DNA of 35,589 bases from Albugo candida (lineage: Eukaryota; Oomycota; Peronosporomycetes; Albuginales; Albuginaceae). The stretch covers positions 1 to 35,589 of the forward strand of contig CAJNAR010000071.1 in NCBI GenBank assembly GCA_905220665.1, in the 5' to 3' direction. Both the position numbers and the translations under genes were made by a program. The notes beneath the pieces were generated by a model. It was given only the letters and a program-made list of their open reading frames with translations, was not told the DNA's origin and did not search any database. Position 1 is the first letter of the stretch. Each line of letters opens with the position of its first letter. This document shows positions 8,516-19,200 of the stretch, piece after piece.

Positions 8516-11500
8516 GGGCAGCTCAACGGCCACTTTTTCGTGGACAAATAAGACCATTCTTTCCGTCAACACAAACGGAATCAAAAAGAATGGTCACCTT
8601 GCCATCCAACATACATTTTCAAAATATGCACTCTGTTGCGTCCAAGACACTCGTTTTCGTGATCGCCAGCACCTGGAGACATTTCGTTTTCACCTGACAT
8701 CGACATTCAAAAGTAAATCCTTTATCAGTGATACGAATAGTCTTCACTCTCACCCCTCTCGGGAACGAGTAAACGGTGTTATGACCATTATCCGGAACGA
8801 TTTTCCTGGATTTCAAACTGCTGAAGCCGTGCACAATGTCACAGTTCAAGATCGGTATCTGGTGGTTCGTTTGGTGGTTCATGGAGCACCAGTATACGTC
8901 CACAACGTTTATGCTCCGGTGGATTCAACGGAACGAAAACCTTTTTTCGATCAGCTTCCAATTGGATCATTCGAAGAAAACGCATCACATATCGTTTGTG
9001 GAGATCTCAATACAGCTCTCTGTCCAAGTCTGGATTGTTCAAGTGGTGCATATCGTCATGAACCAAGTCGCCTCTCATGTTTGGAATGGCTTTCAAACTT
9101 GGGTGTTCTCGATGCTTGGCGTCACCAGCATCCCGAAGAGCGTATCTTTACTGGCCCTCAGCCACGACGTAATCGACTGGATTACATCCTTTTGTCGGAG
9201 CATCTCTTCCGTACAATTTATAAGGATTCAAATTATGCCACCCTTCCTCACACGGGGGATCATTTGGCACATGTACTCAAGTTTGCAAATCCGAGCCAAC
9301 TTCAGGGCCGAGGTTACTGGAAATGTCCTCTCTCATTATTCGAGTACCCAGTAATCATCGAGGCGATCAAAGTCGACGCGGAACGCATTTTGGAAAAGCT
9401 TCGTGCTTCTTCCAGTCCCGGAAAGGATTGGGAGCGTTGGAAGAAGTATATGAAGCGTTTACCCCAGCAAATTCAAAAAATGATTCGACGTCAAGAGGAA
9501 GATGAGATCGTTCGAGCTCAATCGGAGTTGGAACATGCTGCATCCGCCTATCGAATATCAGATCAGAGCAAAGAAAAGAGACTTTACAAGGACGCTCTTC
9601 ATTTTTATCATGAACGAGTGAAGAGCTCGTCGAAGTACAATCAAGACTCCGCGTTCGACCACCAGATGCGAAATGTGGAGACATCATCGAGATACTTCTT
9701 TCGTCCGCTGGATTCAACTTGTCATCGGGTGCCATTGGAAGAAGTCCTCCTTCCGAATGGCAAAGTATCAACGAATCCACTTGAAATCACCCTTCAGTTC
9801 ACCGACCATTGGGGTGGAATTATGGGTGATAAGGAAAGTTCAGCTGGAGTCCCACTCCGTCCTTGCATTCAAAAACAACAAACGCTTATCGACTCAATTA
9901 CCAAAACATTAAACAGCTCTGATGAGTCGTTTCTTTCTGCTCCATTAACTAAATCGGAAATGGAAGGAGCCATCAAAAGTATGCGCGGACACTCATCACC
10001 TGGAATGGATGGATTGCCGGCAGCATTCTACCAACTTGCTCCGAGTGTCTTTGGTGAATGCTTGCAAATTGTCTTTGACGATCAACTTCGTCAAGGCTCG
10101 CTGCTGCGCTCTCAGCGTAGTTCGGCAATCACGTTGCTTTACAAAAAAGGATCTCGAGCAGATCCTGGCAACTATCGTCCTATAGCATTAATATGCGTGG
10201 ATGTGAAAGTGCTGTCAAAGGTACTTCCCTATCGACTCCAGAAAATGCTTCCGAAATTGATTCACGAAGACCAAAAAGCATTTCTGAGAGGCAGATCCAT
10301 CCACCACCACATTCGATACATGAGTGATCTACAAGATTTGATCACTCATCGTGGGGAGGAAGCTTATGCGACTTTTCTCGACTTTGAGAAAGCTTATGAT
10401 CGAGTCAATTGGACGTACATGTTTCGCGTTTTGGAAAAGATGGGCGTTGGAAAAAGTTTTATCGACTGGGTTCGTCTTTTGTTCAATAACACGAATTTAT
10501 CGCTGTTGTTGAATGGAACGCTTTCACCAAAAATCACTACTTCTCGCGGAGTCAAACAAGGTGATCCACTCTCCGCATTGCTCTTTCTTATGACTATTGA
10601 GCCGTTGGGAAATTTGTTGCGGAGACATGAAGGACCTGGTATTTGTATCACTCCAATGGATACATCAACCATTTTTTTTTTGCGGACGACTCGACTTTGT
10701 TATCGTCTTCGCTCGGTGGGGTGGAGGCTCAGCTTGATGTCGTTCAACACTATTGTGAGGGTTCAGGAGCAAAGTTAAATCTTTCGAAGTCGACTTTACT
10801 TCCTCTTAACCGTCATCAAGCCTGTCAGCCGTTCGCTTTAGTGAAAGTTCTATCACAGTGCGAGTCGGTCAAGTATTTGGGAATTCCTTTCAGTCAATCA
10901 CCAGTGAGTGATTTGATGATTGAATTCCTAGAAGATCGTTTCTATGGTGGTTTTCGTCAGTGGTTTCGTCGAGCAAGAACGGTGCGTGGACGTTTACTGG
11001 TGGCGCAGACCATGGTTTTGTCACGATTATGGCATTTTACGACACATTTTAATATCCCGAAACATTTACTGCGACGATGGCAATCGATGTTAAATCGATT
11101 TGTGTTGAGTCGAAAGTATGAGCGGGATTCAACACATGTGCAGCTCATTCGATCGGAACTTTTATATCTGCCTTATTCACAAGGTGGTTTACAGGTTCCG
11201 ATGATCGAGAAGCAATTAATGAAACAACGACTCCAATTTCTACAACAATTTGCACTACATTCCAGTACACCTATTCCAAGCAACTGGACATTGACTGGTA
11301 TGGAAATTGTGAAGAACATCTTACCCAACTTTGGACCGTTCAAGCCGCTTGATATCTTAACGATATCACCACGTCGGCATGCTACCATGATTCGTTGGAA
11401 TGTAGCGTCATCGTGGTGGAAGCAGACGTGCGTTTGGTGGAGTCAGAGTAAGTGGGAACTCACACCCCAGACCTTGTCTTCACAGGAACAATACATCGTT

Positions 11501-12663
11501 ATGTTAAATGCTCCTGTCTGGCTGCAGGTGGATTCTCATCTTCAGTTTGAGCAACGGCAACGCTCTACTAGTGCGGTTGCTCATCGTCGATGTATGGGAA
11601 TGGTCCCGGAACCTGCGCGTACTTTTAGGATGCAGTTCGCTCAAGCGTTCCGCATCCGTTCTCTACGTGATTTGTTCGGTGGAAGATCAACTTGTTTCAA
11701 TTGTCTTCCGAGTTTGTCCTGCGTTTCAGTACGCATACAGTTGGAAATTCAGCGGAAGTAGCCAAGACAAAGCTTTTACGACGCTTGTACGTGGAAGCTA
11801 CTCAAATTTTACGTCGAATTCAACCGGAGGGCGTTTTGTTGTGTCCAGAGCGTTCCATTGCAAAGGCGTATCCGGTTCAGTTTGGCATTCAAATTTCGAA
11901 TACGAAGGTTTTCTTTCCGACTATTCCTAGGAATCAACTCTTTCGAGTTGTTGGGAAAGCAGAACCACCGGATAAGCCTCACCCACTGCTGCTGCACATA
12001 CCAGAGAGAGACCGGCCAAGTGCTTCGACTTGGGTGAAGGATTTCTCAACGGGCTTTAAACGTCTTCGAAGACGTTTATTACCAATATACTCGGACATTC
12101 AGCTCCGACTTACGTATTCAATTTTACCAGTGCGATCCCGGTTCTGGTTTCTGAAGCAAGCTCATCCGGAAATCATCCTGTGCACACAGGAGCATTGTGG
12201 TGAGGTGGAAAGTTACCAGCATCTGTTTTTCGACTGTAGTAGGACATTCCCTATTTGGGAGGAGCTATTTCCTTCTTGGACAGCTTTCTTTTCAGGTCGA
12301 CCTAAGTGGACTCACATTGCGTGCCTACGACTTCCTCTCCTTCGAGACAGGTGGAAGCCATTTAGGATGGTGTTGGAAGATCTTTGGTTTGCACTGGTTG
12401 CCATTTCGATCCACTTCATCTGGACGGATCGGAATAGACGACTTTTCGACCAAGTATCTACAACACCAACAGGACCAGCTGTTTCGGTGATCTACAGCAC
12501 ATTCAGCGCCCATATTCGGTTTTATCAACGTCAGTGCTATGATATCGCACAGCTTGATCAGCTTCAGACGGTTTTGCTCGGTTTATTGCAATCAGGTTCA
12601 GCAAAAAGATATTTCTCCGGAAGATCAGATCTTCTCAAGATACGAAGGCGTCAGCGCTCATAA
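8490..12663 (+). pseudogene. LINE ORF2 (family B): endonuclease-RT-zf-RVT, two frameshifts
   Basis: The frame overlaps the ORF1 stop in the +1 frame; no ATG precedes the endonuclease domain, so the start given is only the edge of the open frame. AP-endonuclease motifs: NTNGI (about 8562), VQDTR (8640 on, where Asp replaces the usual Glu), NVYAP (about 8905), GDLNT (about 9001), RLDYILLS (about 9172) and GDH (about 9255). RT motifs: KKGSRADPGNYRPIAL, DFEKAYDRVNW, GVKQGDPLSALLF and FADD. A run of ten T at 10672-10681, just before FADD, puts the frame out; a second break lies at about 11660-11700. The frame then runs to the TAA at 12661-12663 through the zf-RVT motif (about 12180-12250). Both breaks make the copy inactive as read. 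Confidence 0.88.
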
Positions 12664-12822
12664 GTCTGAGCTGAGTGGCTATTCTACTCAACTGTCTTCA
12701 ACCGCACCGAGTTCACTATTTGTGACTTTTCAAGCCACATCTGCATGTATTATATGTTATTTATTGTAGTTTAGACATTTAGAGAAGTCATTTACGTCTA
12801 ATTCTAGTAATATAGACACCTT
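12664..12822 (+). other. Short 3' UTR and conserved tail of E3
   Basis: Family B has only ~160 nt of 3' UTR. The body is unrelated to the family A 3' UTR. The last ~45 nt (AGAGAAGTCATTTACGTCTAATTC to GACACCTT) match family A closely, with the same GTCTA/TAGAC pairing potential. Confidence 0.7.
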
Positions 12823-12840
12823 CAACTGAGCTACCGAGTC
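12823..12840 (-). repeat. tRNA-5'-end-like junction 3 (7-mer GACTCGG)
   Basis: CAACTGAGCTA then CCGAGTC on the + strand. The reverse complement GACTCGGTAGCTCAGTTG again fits tRNA positions 1-18. It differs by one base from junction 2. Confidence 0.7.
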
Positions 12841-13276
12841 ATTTGCACTGGTTGCCATTTCGATCCACTTCATCTGGACGGATCGGAATAGACGACTTTT
12901 CGACCAAGTATCTACAACACCAACAGGACCAGCTGTTTCGGTGATCTACAGCACATTCAGCGCCCATATTCGGTTTTATCAACGTCAGTGCTATGATATC
13001 GCACAGCTTGATCAGCTTCAGACGGTTTTGCTCGATTTATTGCAATCAGGTTCAGCAAAAAGATATTTCTCCGGAAGATCAGATCTTCTCAAGATACGAA
13101 GGCGTCAGCGCTCATAAGTCTGAGCTGAGTGGCTAGTCTACTCAACTGTCTTCAACCGCACCAAGTTCACTATTTGTGACTTTTCAAGCCACATCTGCAT
13201 GTTTTTTATGTTCTTTATTGTAGTTTAGGCATTTAGAGAAGTCATTTACGTCTAATTCTAGTAATATAGACAACTT
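12841..13276 (+). mobile_element. LINE copy E4 (family B), strongly 5' truncated
   Basis: A ~436 bp 3' fragment that starts at ATTTGCACTGG and aligns with about 12387-12822 of E3 with only a few substitutions. It sits directly after the tRNA-like junction ending E3 and ends at the next one. It looks like a recent truncated insertion from a very close relative of E3 into the site at the end of E3. Confidence 0.9.
12842..13117 (+). pseudogene. Last 91 codons of LINE ORF2 (family B)
   Basis: Open from FALVAISIHFIWTDRN to QRS and the TAA at 13115-13117. It is nearly the same as the E3 ORF2 C-terminus downstream of the zf-RVT cysteines. There is no start and no domain core, so it is a non-functional fragment. 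Its 3' UTR (13118-13276) is of family B type. Confidence 0.85.
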
Positions 13277-13294
13277 CAACTGAGCTAGAAAGGC
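13277..13294 (-). repeat. tRNA-5'-end-like junction 4 (7-mer GCCTTTC)
   Basis: CAACTGAGCTA then GAAAGGC on the + strand. The reverse complement GCCTTTCTAGCTCAGTTG fits tRNA positions 1-18 and carries a third acceptor sequence. It joins E4 to the SINE. Confidence 0.7.
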
Positions 13295-13610
13295 AGACCC
13301 CGTCGGGGGGTCTAGCGGATAGTACACATGTGTTCCGACCGTGTGTACCCCGGTTCGAATCCCGGCGGTGGCAAAAGGGCTGCGATGGGGCCCCTCGGCG
13401 GAGGCAAAGATTCCTCCACGTAAATATCAACCTACTCAATGAAGATATGGACGTGTCAAGACCGCTGGCAACTACACCAGAAAATAACTGTACAGGAGTT
13501 GGACCGGGCTCTTCAGAGCGTTACATACTAGTGATTAGAATAGAGTAGATAACCACCAAACTGTAGTAACAGAAAAGTGCCTAAATAAAAGTACTACGGG
13601 CGAACACCCT
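13295..13610 (+). mobile_element. tRNA-headed SINE with LINE-like tail
   Basis: A ~316 bp non-coding element between two tRNA-like junctions. Its head looks like a tRNA gene with pol III internal promoter parts: box A-like CTAGCGGATAGT (about 13312-13323) and box B GGTTCGAATCC (13352-13362), spaced about as in tRNAs. A 7-nt loop TTCCGAC at 13333-13339 would give anticodon CCG (Arg) with a weak, wobble-rich stem. The acceptor ends do not pair, so it is not a functional tRNA. The body (13375-13560) matches nothing else in the window. The tail (about 13571-13610: AGAAAAGTGCC, AAGTACTAC, GAACACCCT) resembles the LINE tail, suggesting it is copied by the LINE enzyme. Confidence 0.7.
13312..13362 (+). 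promoter_or_regulatory. Probable pol III internal promoter (box A and box B) of the SINE
   Basis: Box A-like CTAGCGGATAGT at about 13312-13323 and a near-consensus box B GGTTCGAATCC at 13352-13362. Box B is exact to the eukaryotic consensus GGTTCGAANCC; box A is looser. Confidence 0.6.
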
Positions 13611-13628
13611 TAACTGAGCTACCGAGGC
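13611..13628 (-). repeat. tRNA-5'-end-like junction 5 (7-mer GCCTCGG)
   Basis: TAACTGAGCTA then CCGAGGC on the + strand; the reverse complement is GCCTCGGTAGCTCAGTTA. The 7-mer equals junctions 1 and 2. E5 starts at the next base (13629) with ACTTCTCAATTT, so here the element begins exactly where the mature tRNA position 1 would lie. Confidence 0.75.
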
Positions 13629-13719
13629 ACTTCTCAATTTGCCGGCTACTAAGTAACCCGCCAAATTAGTAAAACAACTCGAAAAAACAACCTTTTGCAA
13701 CTCCTTCCTCTCGAAAACA

Positions 13720-16204
13720 ATGGTCCAAGTCGACATATCGACACAACCAAGGGTGCTAGCGTTCACTTGTAGTGACGTGGCAACCCTCATGAGTCACCCT
13801 GTTTTGGGTGATTGCATGATTGTAGATGAGTCATCACCCCTATGTGATGACGTGGAAAGTACCCCCACCCCCAGTGTGACGGTACAGTTTCATACCGGTA
13901 CTACCGGAGTCGGATCTGATACCGGTGGTACATGCGGTACTGTCGTTGCCTCGTCACAGGGTGACCCAAAGGCAACTGCAAGTGTGGACGACACTAAAAG
14001 TCCCACGCTTGCTGACCTTATCAAGTCACAGGAGTCCTTGCGTAAGGACCAGGCTAGAGATCGGGCGAAATTTCGCGTGGAGCTCGCAAAGCCGAAAGCC
14101 TCGGATATCGAGGCTATCCTGCAGCTATATGCTGATGGGGAGCACCCGGATTGGTCGGTTTTGTCTGCTAAATTGGAAGCAGCAAGACCTTTCCAAATCC
14201 GGAAAGCAACCTTCCCGATGGTCTTGGAGACGGGCCAGTCCTTGAACCGTACTCCGAATGGGAAAATTTCATCCTCTCTGATGCGAGACCACGGCAATCC
14301 GGTCTTTGAAAGCCTACTGGAGAGCCGGTCAATCGCTCAGGTGTCCAAAATGCCTGGGGGCAACATCAGAGTGATGGTCACCACGGCGGATGCCTGCCAA
14401 CAGTTAGAGTGTCAGCCGGTGACTATCCTTGGGGAAAAGTATTTTTTTCGAGAGTTTGATACTCTTGCAACAAAGTATTACCTCGATGTTTTCGGCGTAG
14501 GCGTGGAGGAAGAACGGAACAACATTCTCCGTGCTCTTCACCAACTAGGATGTCAAGTGGTGTATGACACCTTCCGCGAGACGATTCCCACGAAGGCAGT
14601 GGTGATGTCGACTTGGCGAGTTTACTTCGGTAGTTTGACGTGCCCCCAACAACTGGTTCGAGTTGGTAAAGTGATTGAACAAATCGCTTACGACAAACAG
14701 CTCTACCCAGTACGGGGTAAGAATGCTCCTATTCCAACGGAACGACCACGTTTTGGTCAACGTGGTCCTTATTGCTTGGATTTAGGTGCTACATCAACCC
14801 CAGGAGCACGGCAGCACCAAAGCAAGCAAAACAATCAAAAACAACGCAATAATCAATCTGCAACTCAGATTCACAACACCCAAAATCAACAAAAGAACCA
14901 GAAACATACAACCGAACCAGCGGCACTCGTGGTGGCACCACAAAAGGTGGTGAATCCAGTTCCCAGTAAGGAATTGGTGGCAAGAAAATCTGACCGGAAG
15001 ATCTCCGATCAAATCTCGTTGGAGCTCAACACTCCCCCCACTATCACACCACCAGGAGCACAAGCTTTATTGCAACACACACCTCCCATCCTCCAACTGA
15101 CCAGTCAGTCATACTCCCAACCACGGGTAGAGCGGGATGGGGATGTATCCATGAAGTTGGCTTGGACGAGTGGAAAACGTAATCGGGTGGAGCCGTTCGA
15201 ACAAATGGTCTCCAAAGCACCACCTCTTGCGCTTCCAAAACTAGCGACGAGTAATTTCCGTGCTCGCAACTATGGAGGTGGAGATCGAAGAAGTAACAGC
15301 GGTTGCCAATCCAGAGAATGGCAATCGCGTCCAAATCATCCCCGTGAAAGCACGGATGCCAAAAGAGGTGGCCACCTCGAAAGAGGCGGCACACTTTTAT
15401 AAGAAGCGTCATACAACAATCGAGAAATCAGAGATACCAACCCGAGTTGGTGAAATAGGGGAGCTGATGGAAATCGATTCGAAAAATGCCCTTCACTCAC
15501 TCCGACCGGACAAGCTGGTTCAAGCGGATTCTTGCATCCCTCATGTGCGGAAGCTAATCCAGTTCTGCACAAATCCGGACAAAATCATCCGAGCGGCACT
15601 TGATCATCCGATCACGATGAATGGTGTGCTACTTTCGTGTATGGAGTCGAATGATAAAGCTTTGGATGAAGTGGCTCATCTACTTATGATAAATCGCGTT
15701 TTTGCAACTCACAATCTCGGCGAAGATGTTACGTTTGCGACACGATGGAGTCGCCACGTTGGTGGAAAAGTTCCCTCCAAGCGATCTGTACTGTTCGAGA
15801 AAGTAATGTCGTGGTGGACGTCAGTGCCGGACATCGTTATCGGTTTGACTCGAGCAACGAAAGCTCTCGCGTTGTTGGAACTTTTATTCATGTGTACTGC
15901 TCCGACATTCTACACCAACGACCACTGGATCCAATATCTCACCGATGGACCAGTGATCTGGATTCCGGGTCATCATTGTCGTTTACTTCCAACCAATGTG
16001 ATCATATCCTTCTTCCGCTCCGACGTTGGCATAAAGTGTTGGTCGCAATGGTTTGGAGGTCGATGGCGTGGACTTCTTCATGGTGACATCGCTGAGCTTT
16101 CCGTCAATCTCAGCTTTTTTCCAGAGGAGCACACAAAACTTCACCTCTCACAACAAGATGGTGAAATGAGGTTGATTACTGGTCCACTTCAGCGTGAATG
16201 CTAA
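13720..16204 (+). pseudogene. LINE ORF1 (family A), broken by 5-nt deletion
   Basis: Starts at the ATG at 13720 in the same context as E6. The frame is good to about 15255. There, AGTAATTTCCGTG replaces the AGTAACTATTTTTCCGTG of E6 (a 5-nt loss) and the reading shifts, ending at 15402. The correct frame continues from about 15260 to the TAA at 16202-16204. It keeps the parts described for E6: N-terminal region, possible RRM-like middle, Q/N/K-rich linker (about 14810-14920) and W/H/C-rich C-terminal domain. Apart from the deletion the protein is nearly identical to that of E6. Confidence 0.9.
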
Positions 16205-19200
16205 GGGCTCCTCGATTATTTCAACGTGGAACAATGTCTCAGCACTCACGGTGAATGTTAATGGAATTCATAAAAATGGTCATCTTTTTATCGACCACAT
16301 CTTATCACAACACTCCATTTGTTGTGTTCAAGAAACCAAGTTTCACGATCACAACCAACTGGAATCATTTTGCATTTTTTGTCAATGATCACAACAGTGC
16401 TTTTCTCCACTCAAAACCGCAGTGGCGGCGTCATGACAATCCTTCGTTCGGACTTTCCCGGTTATACAACAGCTGAAGAACTCACCGATCGAAGCATTCG
16501 AAATCGTTATTTGGTTCTGCGTCTTCTCATTCACGATGCACCGGTGTATATTCACAATGTATATGCACCGGTCAAGGCCGAGGAACGAGTGGGTTTTTAT
16601 GAGTTATTGCTTTCCAACACTTTCGAATCGACCGCAACACATATCGTATTTGGTGATTTCAACACGCCACTCGATCCAGCTATCGATGCTTCGATTGGAA
16701 CAATTCGACACGAACCAAGTCGATTAGCGTGTTTGGAATGGCTTTCACAGTTGGGTGTGGTAGACGCTTGGCGAATCCAGCATCCGACTGAAAAAGTATT
16801 TACAGGACCATTACCGCGCAAGAATCGACTTGATTATATCTGCATGTCGGAAGAGCTATTCAATATGGTATACAAAACCTCTGAGTATTTTCGTCCACGA
16901 CATGCGGGAGATCATCTGGCACAAAAAGTAACTTTTGCAAATCCAACTCAATCACCCGGTCGAGGATATTGGAAATGCTCATTACGACTATTTGAATATC
17001 CTAAAGTTGTCGAAGCAATCAAATTGGAAGCGAATTTGGTGCTCAACCAGTTACGGACAACCTCGAATCCCGGTAAAATGTGGGAAAGTTGGAAGACGAA
17101 AATCAAGAAACAGCTTCAAGGAATCGAAAAAAAAGGTTGCACAAGATAGCCGACGTGATGTTGAGTCTAGCCAGCGTGTTTTGGAAGTCGCAGCAGCTCG
17201 ATATCGCATCCACGACACCAATGAGTCACGGTACTTTTACGAATCGAGTCTCGAACAATTTCGACTTTCAGTCGAAAACAACGCGAAATACAACCAAGAT
17301 GAAAGCTTCGACCATCACGTGAAGCATATGGAGAACTCTTCAAAGTATTTTTTTTCGCCCTCCGGATAGTTCTTGTCGTCGCGTGCCGATCGAAAATGTT
17401 ACCAAAAAATGTGGTACAGTGACATCGAACCCGAGGGAGATTATTGACGAATTCAGAGATCATTGGGGTGGTGTCATGGGCTCTCTTTATAGCTCAGAGA
17501 CCGACTCATATGATCCAAGTGAAAGAAAGCAAAAAAAGTTACTCGATTCGATTCAAGTTTCACTTGCCTCAGCAGAGCAAGACCGTCTCTCCACTCGGTT
17601 AAGTACGACCGAGATGGCGGAAGCGATCAAGCACATGCGGAGTAGTTCTTCTCCAGGTATGGATGGACTACCAGCTGCATTTTATCAGCTTGATCCGGAA
17701 ACGTTTGGCGAGTGTCTGAAGATCGTGTTCGAATATCAGCTGGAAAGAGGAATTTTACTTCGATCACAACGTCACTCGGCAATAACATTATTGTACAAAA
17801 AAGGATCACGAGGTGATCCTGGCAACTATCGACCGATCGCACTGCTTTGTGTCGATGTAAAAGTACTTTCAAAAGTGTTGGCGTATCGATTGCAACGTTT
17901 TTGCCAAAATTGATCCATCAAGATCAAAAAGCATTCGTGCGCGGAAGGTCAATGCATCACCATATTCGACATCTCACCGACATCCAAGACTTGGTCACTC
18001 ATCGTGGGGACGAAGCTTATGCGACTTTTCTCGACTTTGAGAAAGCTTATGATCGAGTCAATTGGACGTACATGTTTCGCGTTTTGAAAAAAATGGGCGT
18101 TGGAAAAAGTTTCATCGACTGGGTTCGTCTTTTGTACAATAACACAAAGGCGCAGTTGATGATTAATGGAAATATCACACCGTCCATTACACCACAACGT
18201 GGAGTGAAACAAGGTGATCCTCTCTCAGCATTACTTTTTCTGATGACGATCGAACCTTTGGGAAATTTACTTCGACAACATGAAGAACATGGCATTTGGA
18301 TTAATAGCACGACTGTCGCAACTGGATTATTTTTTGCGGACGATTCGACATTGCTTTCAGAGACACCAAATGGTGTTTTGACGCAACTTGAACTCGTCCA
18401 AGTCTATTGCGATGGATCGGGTGCGAAACTCAACTTGAGTAAATCATCCTTGCTCTCGTTGAATCGGACCAAGCCATGTCCACGTATTCCCAATTTGACC
18501 ATAATGGGTCCGGAGGATTCGGTCAAGTATTTGGGTATTCCGTTCGGCCAGAAACCAACTCATTCGATGGTTATTTCAACTCTCGACAAGCGTTTTTACG
18601 ATGGGTTTGGTGTATGGTTTCGACGAGCAAGAACTGTTCGTGGTCGACTACTGGTTGCGCAGACGATGATTTTATCACGTTTGTGGCATTACACGATGCA
18701 CGTAGACATACCAGCAGCGACAATTCGACAGTGGCAATCGATGTTAAATCGATTTGTGCTTGGTCGGAAACACAAAAAAGATTCAAAACATGTTCACCTA
18801 CTCAGCAAAGAGTTTTATATCTTCGCCGACAAGATGGTGGACTACAAGTTCATTTTTTGGTGGGACGACTAAAGCTACAACGTATTCAATTCCTTCAGCA
18901 GTTCGCATCCGATGCGTCAACAATTATTCCTGCGAATTGGACAACAGCTTCGACGGAATTATTACAACTTATTCAACCTCCCTTTGGACCACACAAGCCG
19001 ATGGATATATTCACCATCGCACCAAATCGACATGGAAAAATGGTTCAATGGGAGAGCATATCATCATGGTGGAAAAAAGCATTTAGAATGTGGCATCAGA
19101 TGGATTGGAGCATTTCAATATCAGATTTAAATGTTTCACAACGCCGTCAGTACTACATGGAACAGCCGATGTGGTTTCACTGCGACCAAAAATTACATTA

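Larger units (their letters stand above)
5982..12822 (+). mobile_element. LINE copy E3 (family B), full length
   Basis: A ~6.8 kb full-length element: 5' UTR (5982-6082), ORF1 (6083-8515), ORF2 (overlapping, to 12663) and a short 3' UTR (12664-12822). It shares its 5' end (ACTTCTCAATTTGCC) and its last ~45 nt with family A. The proteins are clearly diverged and the 3' UTR is about half as long. It is flanked by CCGAGGC (5975-5981) and CCGAGTC (12834-12840), a near-perfect site duplication. ORF1 is intact; ORF2 has two frame breaks. Confidence 0.93.

Noticed and set aside
13295..13372. A functional tRNA-Arg(CCG) gene
   Set aside because: Box B and an anticodon-like loop are present, but the acceptor strands do not pair, the D and T stems have mismatches, and the sequence continues into a body with a LINE-like tail. 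A SINE head fits better.
16194..16260. The ATG overlapping the ORF1 stop (ATGCTAA) as the start of ORF2
   Set aside because: It is in the third frame and meets a stop within about 20 codons; family B has no such ATG.
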